Below, piece after piece: positions 1 to 7,035 of a DNA stretch of 43,543 nt. The translations under genes were made by a program, and so were the position numbers. Within the stretch, counting starts at the first letter, position 1. Each line of letters opens with the position of its first letter. Origin of the DNA: DALYCO01 sp964535545 (lineage in GTDB: Bacteria; Patescibacteriota; Minisyncoccia; Phycocordibacterales; UBA9973); contig CAZHUT010000001.1 in NCBI GenBank assembly GCA_964535545.1, positions 1 through 43,543 on the forward strand. Direction: 5' to 3'. The notes under the pieces are model-generated. The model saw nothing but the letters and a program-made list of their open reading frames with translations. It was not told where the DNA came from and searched no databases.

Positions 1-398
1 CGTGACAGATCGCCTTTGGAGTTTGGCGTGTACACATTCACGACGTAAAAATTCTTAAACTCAGCAATCAAGAGACGTCCTTCTTCTGCTGGATCGCCGT
101 ACTTGTCATCGCCCATGTGAAACTTCTTGATGATTGCTGCCGGAAAATCGAACGAAACAGAAAGTGGTTCTTCTTTTGAATAGAGCGCGACGCCACTATA
201 ACCTTTGCGGGCTTTCGGGTGTGTGAAGTATGAATGGTAACCAGGATAATTGCGAACTTCTTCTGGCAACTGTTCCGGCGTGCTCTTTGTTTCCTGCAAA
301 CACAAAATATCCGGCTTGTGTTCCTTGAAGAGCGGTTCAAAATATCCTTGTTTCACTGTGGCACGGAGACCATTGGTATTCCAGGAAATGAGTTTCAT
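1..398 (-). CDS. xth: Exodeoxyribonuclease III (AP endonuclease), N-terminal part
   Basis: The reverse strand reads from an ATG at 398 to the window edge without a stop, giving 132 residues; the C-terminal half lies outside the window. The product starts MKLISWNTNGLRA, then LCLQETK with the metal-binding Glu at residue 36, then GYSGVALYSK, EEGRLL and NVYTPNS. These are the ordered motifs of the Xth/APE1 branch of the exonuclease-endonuclease-phosphatase fold, which cuts DNA at abasic sites and removes 3' blocks in base-excision repair. It starts 12 nt after the methyltransferase stop and has no promoter of its own that I can see, so the two are probably co-transcribed. The family call is firm. 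Whether the missing half is intact cannot be judged. Confidence 0.9.
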   Translation of the reverse strand, partial: MKLISWNTNGLRATVKQGYFEPLFKEHKPDILCLQETKSTPEQLPEEVRNYPGYHSYFTHPKARKGYSGVALYSKEEPLSVSFDFPAAIIKKFHMGDDKYGDPAEEGRLLIAEFKNFYVVNVYTPNSKGDLS

Positions 399-410
399 CG
401 TAATTTACTA

Positions 411-1061
411 TTATTTCTTTCGCATCAAACTGACAATGTGTACGGCCGGATCATGATGCTCAGTCACTGTTTCGTGGCGCTGTGAAAGGATATCAAAATC
501 GCTTTCAAAGAGAATATTCAATTCCTCATTGGTGAAGAAATGATAGAAAACGCCATCATGTTCGAAATCACCGAAGGAGTTTGATTTTGGATGCCAGTTA
601 AAATATGACTGTGTATCCTTTGCAAGCGTAATCAAAAAGAAGTAACCGCCTGGTTTCAAAACACGAACGATCTCATTACGGTAATCTGACCAATCTTCCG
701 GATGAATATGTTGCAAGAGTCCAACATCGGTTACGGCATCGAAACTTGCATCAGAAAGGGGAATATCAAAAATGTCTCCTTCAATAAACTTGAGGCGTGA
801 CTCCAATTTGAAATTCTTTACTTCGAGATTGTTCTTTTCAACCAAATTACCAACAATATCCATGCCGATAACTTTGTAACCGTTCTTTGCGAGCTCAAAC
901 GGCATATGTCCGCGACCGCTGCCGACATCGAGAATCATTGAGCCTGGCTCAATTGACTGCATCAATTCGCCGCCTTTCATAGTAAACGGAATATGACTCC
1001 AATCATCGGTTCCTGTTGTATATGCTGTCTGAAAAAATTTCTTTTGTGAGGAGTAATCCAT
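411..1061 (-). CDS. Class I SAM-dependent methyltransferase, substrate unknown
   Basis: This 216-aa protein has a Rossmann-type methyltransferase core. Motif I is ILDVGSGRGHMPFELA (about residues 43-58), followed by the acidic end of strand 2 (VIGMDI), EGDIFDIPLSDASFDAV (motif II region, about 94-110), LLQHIHPEDW and VLKPGGYFFLITLA (post-motif). This pattern is typical of the Methyltransf_11/25 families, whose substrates are diverse small molecules or lipids; nothing here fixes the substrate. The start ATG at 1061 is supported by a TATAAT box 6 nt upstream (1068-1073 on the reverse strand). Exonuclease III follows 12 nt downstream, suggesting an operon but not a shared pathway. Confidence 0.85.
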   Translation of the reverse strand: MDYSSQKKFFQTAYTTGTDDWSHIPFTMKGGELMQSIEPGSMILDVGSGRGHMPFELAKNGYKVIGMDIVGNLVEKNNLEVKNFKLESRLKFIEGDIFDIPLSDASFDAVTDVGLLQHIHPEDWSDYRNEIVRVLKPGGYFFLITLAKDTQSYFNWHPKSNSFGDFEHDGVFYHFFTNEELNILFESDFDILSQRHETVTEHHDPAVHIVSLMRKK

Positions 1062-1067
1062 GTGGAC

Positions 1068-1073
1068 ATTATA
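1068..1073 (-). promoter_or_regulatory. -10 box of the methyltransferase-xth transcript
   Basis: TATAAT on the reverse strand ends 6 nt before the methyltransferase ATG. No convincing -35 is present at the expected distance. The predicted transcript would start at or within a few bases of the start codon. Confidence 0.55.
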
Positions 1074-1217
1074 GCTTAGGGAATGGTGAACTGGAATAGT
1101 GTTCTCGGAGAGCGCTACCGGTGTACTTTTCTCACTCCGCTCCGCTACGCGAGAAAGAGCACACCTTCGCGCCCGAAGTATCTTAGATCCATAAGCGCAC
1201 AGACTTAGTATCTCTGC

Positions 1218-1237
1218 CAGTAAATCACTTTTTACTG
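1218..1237 (-). terminator. Weak hairpin over the xer stop codon
   Basis: CAGTAAA and TTTACTG form a 7-bp stem around the TGA stop of the recombinase. There is no T tract after it on the reverse strand, so it may protect the 3' end rather than terminate. A second imperfect stem (GGTGT..TTTCTC with GAGAAA..ACACC) lies at about 1122-1166. I see no gene in 1074-1224. Confidence 0.3.
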
Positions 1238-2193
1238 TGAAACTTCTTATGCACCTCCCGCAGCTGCTTGTCAGTCACGTGCGTATAGACCTGTGTCGTT
1301 GCAATGTTGGCATGTCCGAGCATCATCTGTACCGAGCGGATGTCTGCGCCATTTGAAAGCAAGTCGGTGGCGAATGAGTGTCGAAGAACGTGCGGCGTAA
1401 CCTTGCGGGAAATGCCGGCATTGATGGCGTGCTGTTTCACAATGCGTTCGATCGAGCGGGGAGTGAGTCGCGGTTCTCCTTGTCGTCCTTTGCTTGTATT
1501 TCCGGAAAGCTGAATGAACATTGCTTCATCCATATCGACACGCTTGTCCAAATATTTTTTGATTGCTTTCTTTGCTTCGTCGGAAAGAAAGACGACACGG
1601 ATCTTTTCTCCTTTACCGCGGATTGAAAATTCTTCTTTTGAAAGATCGAGATCGCGATTGAGCGAGCATAATTCTGAGAGACGCAAACCTGTTGAGAAAA
1701 AAAGTTCGAGTAAGGCAGTATCGCGCAGCATCATCAGTTCTGCTTTGGCGAGAGCTTTCGGATCATCTTTTTTTACTGACTGAAATGCTAATTCTGGCGA
1801 CTTGATCAATCGTGAGAGTTCGTCTACTGAAATGAGATCGAGATGTCGTGCACCGACTTTTGCGAGCTCTATACGGTCAGGCGAGAGGGAAGTAATGCCA
1901 CGCTTCATGAGGTATTTTAAAAATCTTCGCAAGGCGATCAAATAATAGTTCTGCGTATTTTTTTTCATAGTAGCGCGAGCCTGACCTTTGACATAGACAC
2001 CGGGTGCACGGTTAAGATTTAATCGGAATTCTCGAACTGAATCTTCGTCGATGTCTTTTGGCTTTTGAGCTTTGGAAAATTCCAGGTATTTGGAAACATA
2101 CAAATCATAATTGCGCACGGTCTTGAGGCTGGCTCCGCGTTCGATTTCCATGTATTCGAGAAACTGGCGCTTCAGTTTTTCAAGCTCTGACAT
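1225..2193 (-). CDS. xerC: Xer-type tyrosine recombinase
   Basis: This is a site-specific recombinase, probably the chromosome-dimer resolvase acting at dif with cell division. Counting from the upstream in-frame ATG at 2229, the catalytic set is complete: R183 (TGLRLSEL), K206 (RGKGEK), H280 and R283 (HVLRHSFAT), H306 (LGHANIATTQ) and nucleophile Y315 (VYTHV). The N-terminal SAM-like core-binding domain (LKRQFLEYMEIERGASLKT) is present. I place the start at 2193, giving 322 aa, because a good promoter (TTGTCC, 17 bp, TATACT) ends only 7 nt upstream, which puts the ATG at 2229 upstream of the transcript. There are no phage or integron genes around it, so a housekeeping XerC/D role is more likely than an element integrase. 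XerC and XerD cannot be told apart here. Confidence 0.88.
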   Translation of the reverse strand: MSELEKLKRQFLEYMEIERGASLKTVRNYDLYVSKYLEFSKAQKPKDIDEDSVREFRLNLNRAPGVYVKGQARATMKKNTQNYYLIALRRFLKYLMKRGITSLSPDRIELAKVGARHLDLISVDELSRLIKSPELAFQSVKKDDPKALAKAELMMLRDTALLELFFSTGLRLSELCSLNRDLDLSKEEFSIRGKGEKIRVVFLSDEAKKAIKKYLDKRVDMDEAMFIQLSGNTSKGRQGEPRLTPRSIERIVKQHAINAGISRKVTPHVLRHSFATDLLSNGADIRSVQMMLGHANIATTQVYTHVTDKQLREVHKKFHSKK

Positions 2194-2200
2194 ATATATA

Positions 2201-2229
2201 AGTATACGCGGTATCTCTATGTCGGACAA
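2201..2229 (-). promoter_or_regulatory. Promoter of the xer gene
   Basis: On the reverse strand, TTGTCC (2229-2224), a 17-bp spacer and TATACT (2206-2201) precede the ATG at 2193 by 7 nt. It lies back-to-back with the plus-strand promoter at 2236-2264. Confidence 0.7.
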
Positions 2230-2235
2230 TATTTA

Positions 2236-2264
2236 TTGACTTTTCATGTTAAAAGTGGTATAAT
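2236..2264 (+). promoter_or_regulatory. Near-consensus sigma-70-type promoter
   Basis: TTGACT (2236-2241), exactly 17 bp, then TATAAT (2259-2264) with an extended -10 TG at 2256-2257. It is one of the closest matches to the sigma-70 consensus that I found in the window, yet it leads only into the small ORF at 2285. Confidence 0.8.
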
Positions 2265-2284
2265 ATCAGCCAAAATACGTTACC

Positions 2285-2485
2285 ATGAAAATTCTCCGAG
2301 TATTCTCTTTCGATCATGCCGTTACCAAATTGGCCGACCAACTTTTGCACCTTGATGATCATTATATTTATTTCTTGATACCGGTAGCTGGAGCGAAAGT
2401 TCCGGCTAATTTTTTTATAAAAAAATTCCGCACGTATTGCTACGCGCGGAAACAGTATCATAATCAAAACTTATTTTCTAAATAA
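2285..2485 (+). CDS. Small hypothetical protein (66 aa) behind a strong promoter
   Basis: The ORF begins MKILRVFSFDHAVTKLADQ 20 nt after a near-consensus promoter, so a predicted leader is about 14 nt. I recognise no family. The first 45 or so residues look protein-like (mixed hydrophobic and charged). The last 20 run through the inverted repeat that terminates the opposing amidase gene, and the stop lies inside the amidase coding region, so the 3' part overlaps on the other strand. It could equally be a small RNA or an antisense transcript that limits amidase expression. Only the promoter makes it worth listing. Confidence 0.4.
   Translation: MKILRVFSFDHAVTKLADQLLHLDDHYIYFLIPVAGAKVPANFFIKKFRTYCYARKQYHNQNLFSK
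2410..2451 (-). terminator. Intrinsic terminator of the amidase gene
   Basis: A 10-bp stem with one mismatch (2426-2435 with 2442-2451, 6-nt loop) is followed on the reverse strand by seven T. It sits 20 nt after the amidase stop codon. Confidence 0.8.
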
Positions 2486-3523
2486 AACGATAGTATTAAC
2501 GGGCAAATTCTTGCCATCAACGTCATCGCCTGTACGAACAGTTCCGTCAGGGAAGCGGTAGTATGTGGAAGGATAGTTCCAAGCCCTACCTACAACATTG
2601 TAAGCAGTGCGGCTCTTGGTGATCTTTCCACCATACACATATCCGACCAGTATCTTTGTGCCTTTGACTAACGCATTCAATTGCTTTTTACTAAGCTCTG
2701 CGCCAGTTCTTATCTTTCCGTCTGGTAGGAAATATATGGTTGACGAAGAATCAAACTCTTCTCCTGCAATGGCGTATACGCCCCTGGAGTCAATTTCCTG
2801 AAATCCTTCAAATGTTTCATCGTCATCAACGCAAACATCTTCAGTGATCACCGTAGTAGTTTTTTCATCATCAGGCTCTTTCACCTGAACAGAAGAACCA
2901 TACAGGATACTTTGCAAGTAAGGATCTGCAACAACCAATCTTTTCGCTTGCACATCGGGATCAGAAGAAAATGTATTGCTTAAACCAATCTTCTTGCGAA
3001 TCTCTGAAGTTGCAAACAGCATGGCACAGCGCTTACGGCCACGGTGACTGCGCGAATGCCATTTATCTGGAGCACCATACGCAACCATTGAATGGGTTAC
3101 CACCGACTTGTCAGATAACTTGTATGTTTTCTTCAAAATCGCAAGCAGTGATTTGAGCGCTGCAAGTTGCTTATCAGTCGGCTTTTTGTTATGCCAACCA
3201 ACAACTTCAATACCGATAGACGAATTGGAAAGGTTTGTGCGACCGTTCCACATACTCCTACCTGCATGCTTAGCAATCCTGGTGTGGTGAATAATACGAT
3301 GTATTACACCGTCAGTGGTAATTAAATAATTACAGGTACCTTGGCCACGCACACACGAAAGAGCAGACTTGTCTTTTCCTTCTGTGGTATGAAGTACGAT
3401 CAAACGTGTTGTTGCGCGTGTTGGTCGCTTAGCATTCCAGTGGCTGTAGTTGTTCTCATATGTCTGTGCAAAAACAATACTGCCTACCAGAAGCATTAGT
3501 AAAAGACTTACGGCTTTTTTCAT
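2471..3523 (-). CDS. Secreted N-acetylmuramoyl-L-alanine amidase with two C-terminal repeats
   Basis: This 350-aa protein has a signal peptide (MKKAVSLLLMLLVGSIVFAQ) followed by an amidase_2/PGRP-like domain (about 35-185). Visible landmarks are H45 (VLHTTEG), E105 (SIGIEVVGW), H144 (VTHSMVAYG) and C166 with K164 two residues before it. These resemble the zinc ligands and lysine of T7 lysozyme, which cuts the bond between muramic acid and the stem peptide. After an acidic linker come two diverged copies of a module of about 50 residues (248-297 and 306-350), each with a Y-x(2-3)-PDG-x-(I/V)-RTG core; they may bind cell wall or partner protein. It is monocistronic, with its own promoter and terminator. 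It could act on its own wall, on a host or on competitors. The promoter carries two inverted repeats, so regulated expression is plausible. Confidence 0.8.
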   Translation of the reverse strand: MKKAVSLLLMLLVGSIVFAQTYENNYSHWNAKRPTRATTRLIVLHTTEGKDKSALSCVRGQGTCNYLITTDGVIHRIIHHTRIAKHAGRSMWNGRTNLSNSSIGIEVVGWHNKKPTDKQLAALKSLLAILKKTYKLSDKSVVTHSMVAYGAPDKWHSRSHRGRKRCAMLFATSEIRKKIGLSNTFSSDPDVQAKRLVVADPYLQSILYGSSVQVKEPDDEKTTTVITEDVCVDDDETFEGFQEIDSRGVYAIAGEEFDSSSTIYFLPDGKIRTGAELSKKQLNALVKGTKILVGYVYGGKITKSRTAYNVVGRAWNYPSTYYRFPDGTVRTGDDVDGKNLPVNTIVLFRK

Positions 3524-3550
3524 AGCTATAATTTAGCGTTTTGTGATTGA

Positions 3551-3598
3551 ATATATTGATGCTCAATATATAACATGTTTTACCAAATGTCAAACATG
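3551..3598 (-). promoter_or_regulatory. Amidase promoter with overlapping inverted repeats (possible operators)
   Basis: On the reverse strand, TTGACA (3593-3588), 17 bp and TATATT (3570-3565) form a strong promoter about 40 nt before the amidase ATG. ATATATTGA-tgc-TCAATATAT (3551-3571) covers the -10 box, and CATGTTT-N11-AAACATG (3574-3598) covers the spacer and -35. Both are perfect inverted repeats of 9 and 7 bp, as expected for dimeric repressor sites. The overlap with the promoter is seen directly; repressor binding is inference. Confidence 0.6.
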
Positions 3599-3626
3599 CT
3601 ATTGACACGGGACAAAAGTAGGGGTC

Positions 3627-3655
3627 TTGCATTTTTTATTGAACTGTGTTACTAT
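3627..3655 (+). promoter_or_regulatory. rpsO promoter
   Basis: TTGCAT (3627-3632), 17 bp, TACTAT (3650-3655), 36 nt before the rpsO ATG. A second TTGACA at 3602-3607 lacks a good -10 at the right distance. Confidence 0.55.
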
Positions 3656-3691
3656 ATGCCCATAGCCTTCGCAAGCTAATTTTTTATATCT

Positions 3692-3958
3692 ATGTTAAAG
3701 ACAAAGAAAAAACAGAACGTCATCAAGAAAAGCCAGCTCCACGGTACTGACACTGGATCTCCAGAAGTTCAGGTCGCGATGCTCTCAGCACGAATTGATG
3801 AACTCGCAATCCACCTCAAGAAGCACAAGAAGGACAATCACTCTCGACGCGGCTTGATCAAGATGGTTGCAGACCGACGTAAGCACCTCAAGTATCTCGA
3901 ACGAACTAACAAAGCTCGCCACGAGTCACTTACGAAGAAAATCAAAGTTGAAGCTTAA
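3692..3958 (+). CDS. rpsO: 30S ribosomal protein S15
   Basis: At 88 aa this matches the usual S15 length (about 89). Signature segments LHGTDTGSPEVQVAMLSARI, LKKHKKDNHSRRGL and RRKHLKYLER are present; the HxxDxxSRRGL region contacts 16S rRNA helix 22. S15 is a primary binder that nucleates the 30S platform. As in many bacteria, pnp lies downstream, here separated by a NYN-domain gene. The start ATG at 3692 follows an AT-rich leader without a Shine-Dalgarno match. Confidence 0.97.
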   Translation: MLKTKKKQNVIKKSQLHGTDTGSPEVQVAMLSARIDELAIHLKKHKKDNHSRRGLIKMVADRRKHLKYLERTNKARHESLTKKIKVEA

Positions 3959-3964
3959 ACATGG

Positions 3965-3985
3965 ATCCGCCGAAAGGCGGATTTT
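3965..3985 (+). terminator. Hairpin after rpsO
   Basis: ATCCGCC-GAAA-GGCGGAT: a 7-bp stem with a GNRA tetraloop starting 6 nt after the rpsO stop, followed by only three further T. It is probably a partial terminator or a 3' stabiliser. Confidence 0.55.
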
Positions 3986-4018
3986 GTGTTACGATAGGCG
4001 AAGGGAATTTTACAACAC

Positions 4019-4129
4019 ACATATGTTACGGAAGCCGGAGCGCCACCATGCCTTGACGAGGTCGTGTGCGCGAAGACACATAAGCTCGGCAAGGCATGGT
4101 AGCGCGAAGGCTCATTACATATGTTTTTT
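4019..4129 (+). ncRNA. Long imperfect hairpin in the rpsO-pnp intergenic region
   Basis: The two arms (4019-4067 and 4076-4124) pair over most of their length. The outer ACATATGT is perfect, then AGCC/GGCT, GCGC/GCGC, an 11-bp perfect ACCATGCCTTG stem (4045-4055 with 4090-4100), CGAG/CTCG, and a terminal GTGT/ACAC around an 8-nt loop. Six T follow at 4124-4129. It could be an intrinsic terminator, an independent structured RNA, or a processing site: in E. coli an RNase III hairpin between rpsO and pnp mediates PNPase autoregulation. A small palindromic repeat element is a further option. The structure is seen directly; the function is open. Confidence 0.6.
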
Positions 4130-4151
4130 ATAAATCAGTGAGTAATTTTTT

Positions 4152-4630
4152 ATGTCAGCAATCAAACATAAGGAACAGCGTGTCGCTCTTTTTATAGATA
4201 CGCAGAATCTCTACCACAGCGGACGTAACCTCTACAAAGCGCGCGTCAATTTCGCTCAGGTATTGAAAGACGCAGTGGCAGGACGAAAACTCGTTCGCGC
4301 CATTGCATACGTCATCACCTCAGAAGCAGGGGATGAAAAAGGATTTTTCGAAGCACTCACAAAAATGGGCATCGAAACAAAAACAAAGGATCTCCAGGTA
4401 TTTGCCGGGGGAGCGAAGAAAGCAGACTGGGACGTCGGCCTCGCAGTCGATGCGATCAAAATGGCACCACGACTCGACGCAATCATCATTGCTTCAGGCG
4501 ACGGCGATTTCATTCCGCTCGTGCAGTATCTCCAGACAATGACACAGGTGGAAGTGATTTCATTTGGAAAATCTACCAGCATGAAATTGAAAGAAGTCGT
4601 TGATGACTTCATCGACATGTCGGAGAATCC
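4152..4630 (+). CDS. NYN-domain (LabA/DUF88-like) putative ribonuclease, truncated by gap
   Basis: The first 159 residues are visible before a 100-N gap that hides the C-terminus. The sequence shows the PIN-like NYN fold: VALFIDTQNLYHS with D16 and N19, ADWDVGLAVDAI with D92, D94 and D100, and IIIASGDGDFIPLV with D117 and D119. This acidic set binds metal in PIN/NYN nucleases, and family members act on RNA. Placement between rpsO and pnp, with PNPase being a 3'-5' exoribonuclease, hints at a shared RNA-turnover operon. The bases after the gap would give an early stop in the same frame, but gap length is unknown so the true end cannot be stated. No Shine-Dalgarno is seen; an A/T-rich stretch leads into the ATG. 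Confidence 0.8.
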
Positions 4631-4730
4631 NNNNNNNNNNNNNNNNNNNNNNNNNNNNNNNNNNNNNNNNNNNNNNNNNNNNNNNNNNNNNNNNNNNNNN
4701 NNNNNNNNNNNNNNNNNNNNNNNNNNNNNN
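4631..4730. other. Assembly gap (100 N) in the NYN gene
   Basis: Exactly 100 N, the conventional placeholder for a gap of unknown length. I found no repeat shared by its flanks, so sequence is probably missing here (the NYN C-terminus and possibly the true pnp leader). Confidence 0.95.
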
Positions 4731-4789
4731 GACAGGTAGTAGTGAAACATGGTTTCAATACTAAAGTCTGGGGACTCACATACATATAT

Positions 4790-6970
4790 ATGCATAGCAA
4801 GGAATATACCCTTACTGTCGGCGGCAAAGTAATGACCGCCATGTTTTCAGATTTGGCTGACCAGGCAAACGGTTCAGTCATTTTGAAGTGCGAAGATACT
4901 GTTGTCATGGCAACAGCCGTCATTTCAAAGGACGGCAAAAATAATCCAGGATTTTTCAACCTCACCGTTGAATACATGGAAAAATACTACGCTTCAGGTT
5001 TGATCCTGGGCGGCCAGTACAACAAGCGCGAAGGACGACCTTCTGATGAGGCGATCCTCTCGTCACGTATTATCGATCGAACTATCCGACCGTTGTTCTC
5101 ACACCACATCAAGAACGCAGTGCAAGTTATCGTCACCGTGCTTTCAGTTGGTAAAAGCGACCCGGGTGTTCTCGGAATCAACGCGGCATCACTCGCGCTT
5201 GGTACATCCAATATCCCATGGAACGGACCGGTTGGCGCCGTACATGTCGGCCGCGCAAAGGGAACAAGCGAAGTCGTGTACGATCCATTCGTCGCAAACA
5301 CTGGCGAATCAAATTACGAACTTGATCTCACAGTCTGCGGAAAGGACAATAATGTCGTCATGATCGAAGCAATGGCATACGAAGACACCGAAGATGCAAT
5401 GGGCAGTCATCTCGACTTCGCCATGAAGCACATTGCTGAAATCGAAGCTTGGCAGAAATCAATCATTGCTGACATCGGCAAGCCGAAACTCGAATTTCCA
5501 AAACCGGAAATGCCAGCTGAAGTAATTGAACTCTTCAACTCAACCGTTGGAACAAAAACTGATGCAATCTTTTTGAAGGAAGGTGATGATCCAACACTTG
5601 GTAAAACAAAATTCATTGAACTTGAACATGAATGGAATGCTCTTGTTGATGAAAAATTTGCCGACAACGAAGAGCTCGCATCGTTGGCAAAAGATCACTT
5701 GGAAGCAGCGCTTGATGATCTCGTGCATGAAAAGGCGCTCAAGGAAAACCGCCGCGCTGACGGACGTGCTATGAATCAGGTCCGTGCGCTCTTTGCGAAA
5801 GCAAACGGCATTTCTCCAATGCTCCACGGAACTGGAATCTTCTATCGCGGACAGACGCATGTGCTCTCAGTTCTTACACTCGGAGGACCAGAAACGGCGC
5901 TCACTGTCGAAGGCATGGAAATCCGCGGCACCAAGCGTTTCATGCACCACTACAATTTCCCTCCATATTCTGCCGGTGAAACCGGACGCGTGGGCGGATT
6001 GAATCGTCGTGAAATGGGTCACGGTATGCTTGCTGAAAAAGCACTCACCCCAGTCATTCCAGACAAGATGTCATTCCCATACACTATCCGCGTCGTATCA
6101 GAATCAACTGCCTCAAACGGATCAACATCACAGGCATCTATCTGTGCTTCATCAGTTGCACTTATGGACGGCGGTGTTCCAATCAAGCGACCGGTTGCTG
6201 GTATCGCCATGGGCCTCATTTTAAACGTTGCAAACCCTACTGAATACAAAATCCTCACCGACATTCAAGGACCGGAAGATCATTATGGCGACATGGATTT
6301 CAAAGTTGCGGGTACTCGAAACGGTGTCACGGCAATCCAGCTTGATATCAAAGTTGATGGCGTACCAGTGAAAGCTTTGAAAGAAGCGATGGCGCAATCA
6401 AAGGAAGCTCGTTTGCAGATCCTCGATGTAATTGAAAAAGAAATTCCAGCTCCACGTGCAGATATTTCTCCAAACGCTCCGAAGATTTTGGTTACAAAAG
6501 TTGAGGTTGATCAGATCGGTCTCGTTATCGGTTCAGGCGGCAAGACGATCAAGGCAATCAAAGAAAAGTCTGGCGCTGAAATTACAATCGAAGATGATGG
6601 TACTGTATACGTCACCGGCAAAAACGGCACAGCAGATGTAGCGATGGGCATCATCAAGGAAATGACAAAGGAATGGAAAGTCGGCGATGTTGCAGAAGCG
6701 ACAGTAGCGAAGATCATCGAAGTTGGCGCAATTGTTAAAGTTTCTGAATTCGCAGACGGCCTCGTGCATATTTCTGAAATTGCACCATTCCGCGTTGCAC
6801 GTGTCGGCGATCTGTTGAAAGAAGGCATGAAGGTTCCGGTAAAAGTTGTCGGGGTAGACAAAGAAAAGGGACGCATCTCATTCTCAATCAAAGAAGCGGA
6901 TCGAAACTTCTTTAAGCCACCAACACCACCAGCCCCTCCAACAAACCCAAGTGCAGCACCAAAGATCTAG
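4790..6970 (+). CDS. pnp: Polyribonucleotide nucleotidyltransferase (PNPase)
   Basis: This is a 726-aa phosphorolytic 3'-5' exoribonuclease. It contains two RNase PH domains (FFNLTVEYMEKYYASG, GGQYNKREGRPSDEAIL and SRIIDRTIRPLF in the first; RADGRAMNQVRAL, GTGIFYRGQTHVLSVLTLG, HHYNFPPYSAGETGR and ESTASNGSTSQAS in the second), then a KH domain (IGLVIGSGGKTIKAIKEKSG) and an S1 domain (VGDVAEATVAKIIEVGAIV). Length and order match the bacterial trimeric enzyme. I chose the ATG at 4790, giving MHSKEYTLTVGGK, the usual N-terminus; an in-frame GTG at 4742 would add 16 residues unlike the family. A strong terminator follows the stop. The sequence upstream is partly lost in the gap, so its promoter is unknown. 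Confidence 0.95.
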   Translation: MHSKEYTLTVGGKVMTAMFSDLADQANGSVILKCEDTVVMATAVISKDGKNNPGFFNLTVEYMEKYYASGLILGGQYNKREGRPSDEAILSSRIIDRTIRPLFSHHIKNAVQVIVTVLSVGKSDPGVLGINAASLALGTSNIPWNGPVGAVHVGRAKGTSEVVYDPFVANTGESNYELDLTVCGKDNNVVMIEAMAYEDTEDAMGSHLDFAMKHIAEIEAWQKSIIADIGKPKLEFPKPEMPAEVIELFNSTVGTKTDAIFLKEGDDPTLGKTKFIELEHEWNALVDEKFADNEELASLAKDHLEAALDDLVHEKALKENRRADGRAMNQVRALFAKANGISPMLHGTGIFYRGQTHVLSVLTLGGPETALTVEGMEIRGTKRFMHHYNFPPYSAGETGRVGGLNRREMGHGMLAEKALTPVIPDKMSFPYTIRVVSESTASNGSTSQASICASSVALMDGGVPIKRPVAGIAMGLILNVANPTEYKILTDIQGPEDHYGDMDFKVAGTRNGVTAIQLDIKVDGVPVKALKEAMAQSKEARLQILDVIEKEIPAPRADISPNAPKILVTKVEVDQIGLVIGSGGKTIKAIKEKSGAEITIEDDGTVYVTGKNGTADVAMGIIKEMTKEWKVGDVAEATVAKIIEVGAIVKVSEFADGLVHISEIAPFRVARVGDLLKEGMKVPVKVVGVDKEKGRISFSIKEADRNFFKPPTPPAPPTNPSAAPKI

Positions 6971-6975
6971 CTTTA

Positions 6976-7005
6976 AAAAAACACCCAAGAATATGGGTGT
7001 TTTTT
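6976..7005 (+). terminator. Intrinsic terminator after pnp
   Basis: A 12-bp stem (6976-6987 with 6994-7005) with a 6-nt loop. Its 3' arm ends in the T run and its 5' arm is A-rich, so it could also work in reverse. Confidence 0.85.
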
Positions 7006-7035
7006 GTTGGCTCAAAATAGAGTATGATGTAGAAC

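Noticed and set aside
1225..2193. Tyrosine recombinase as a sign of an integrated mobile element
   Set aside because: No att-like repeats, tRNA, phage or transposase genes nearby; all Xer catalytic residues and a housekeeping context favour chromosome dimer resolution.
4742..4789. GTG start for pnp at 4742
   Set aside because: Adds 16 residues not typical of PNPase, just after an assembly gap; ATG 4790 gives the normal N-terminus.
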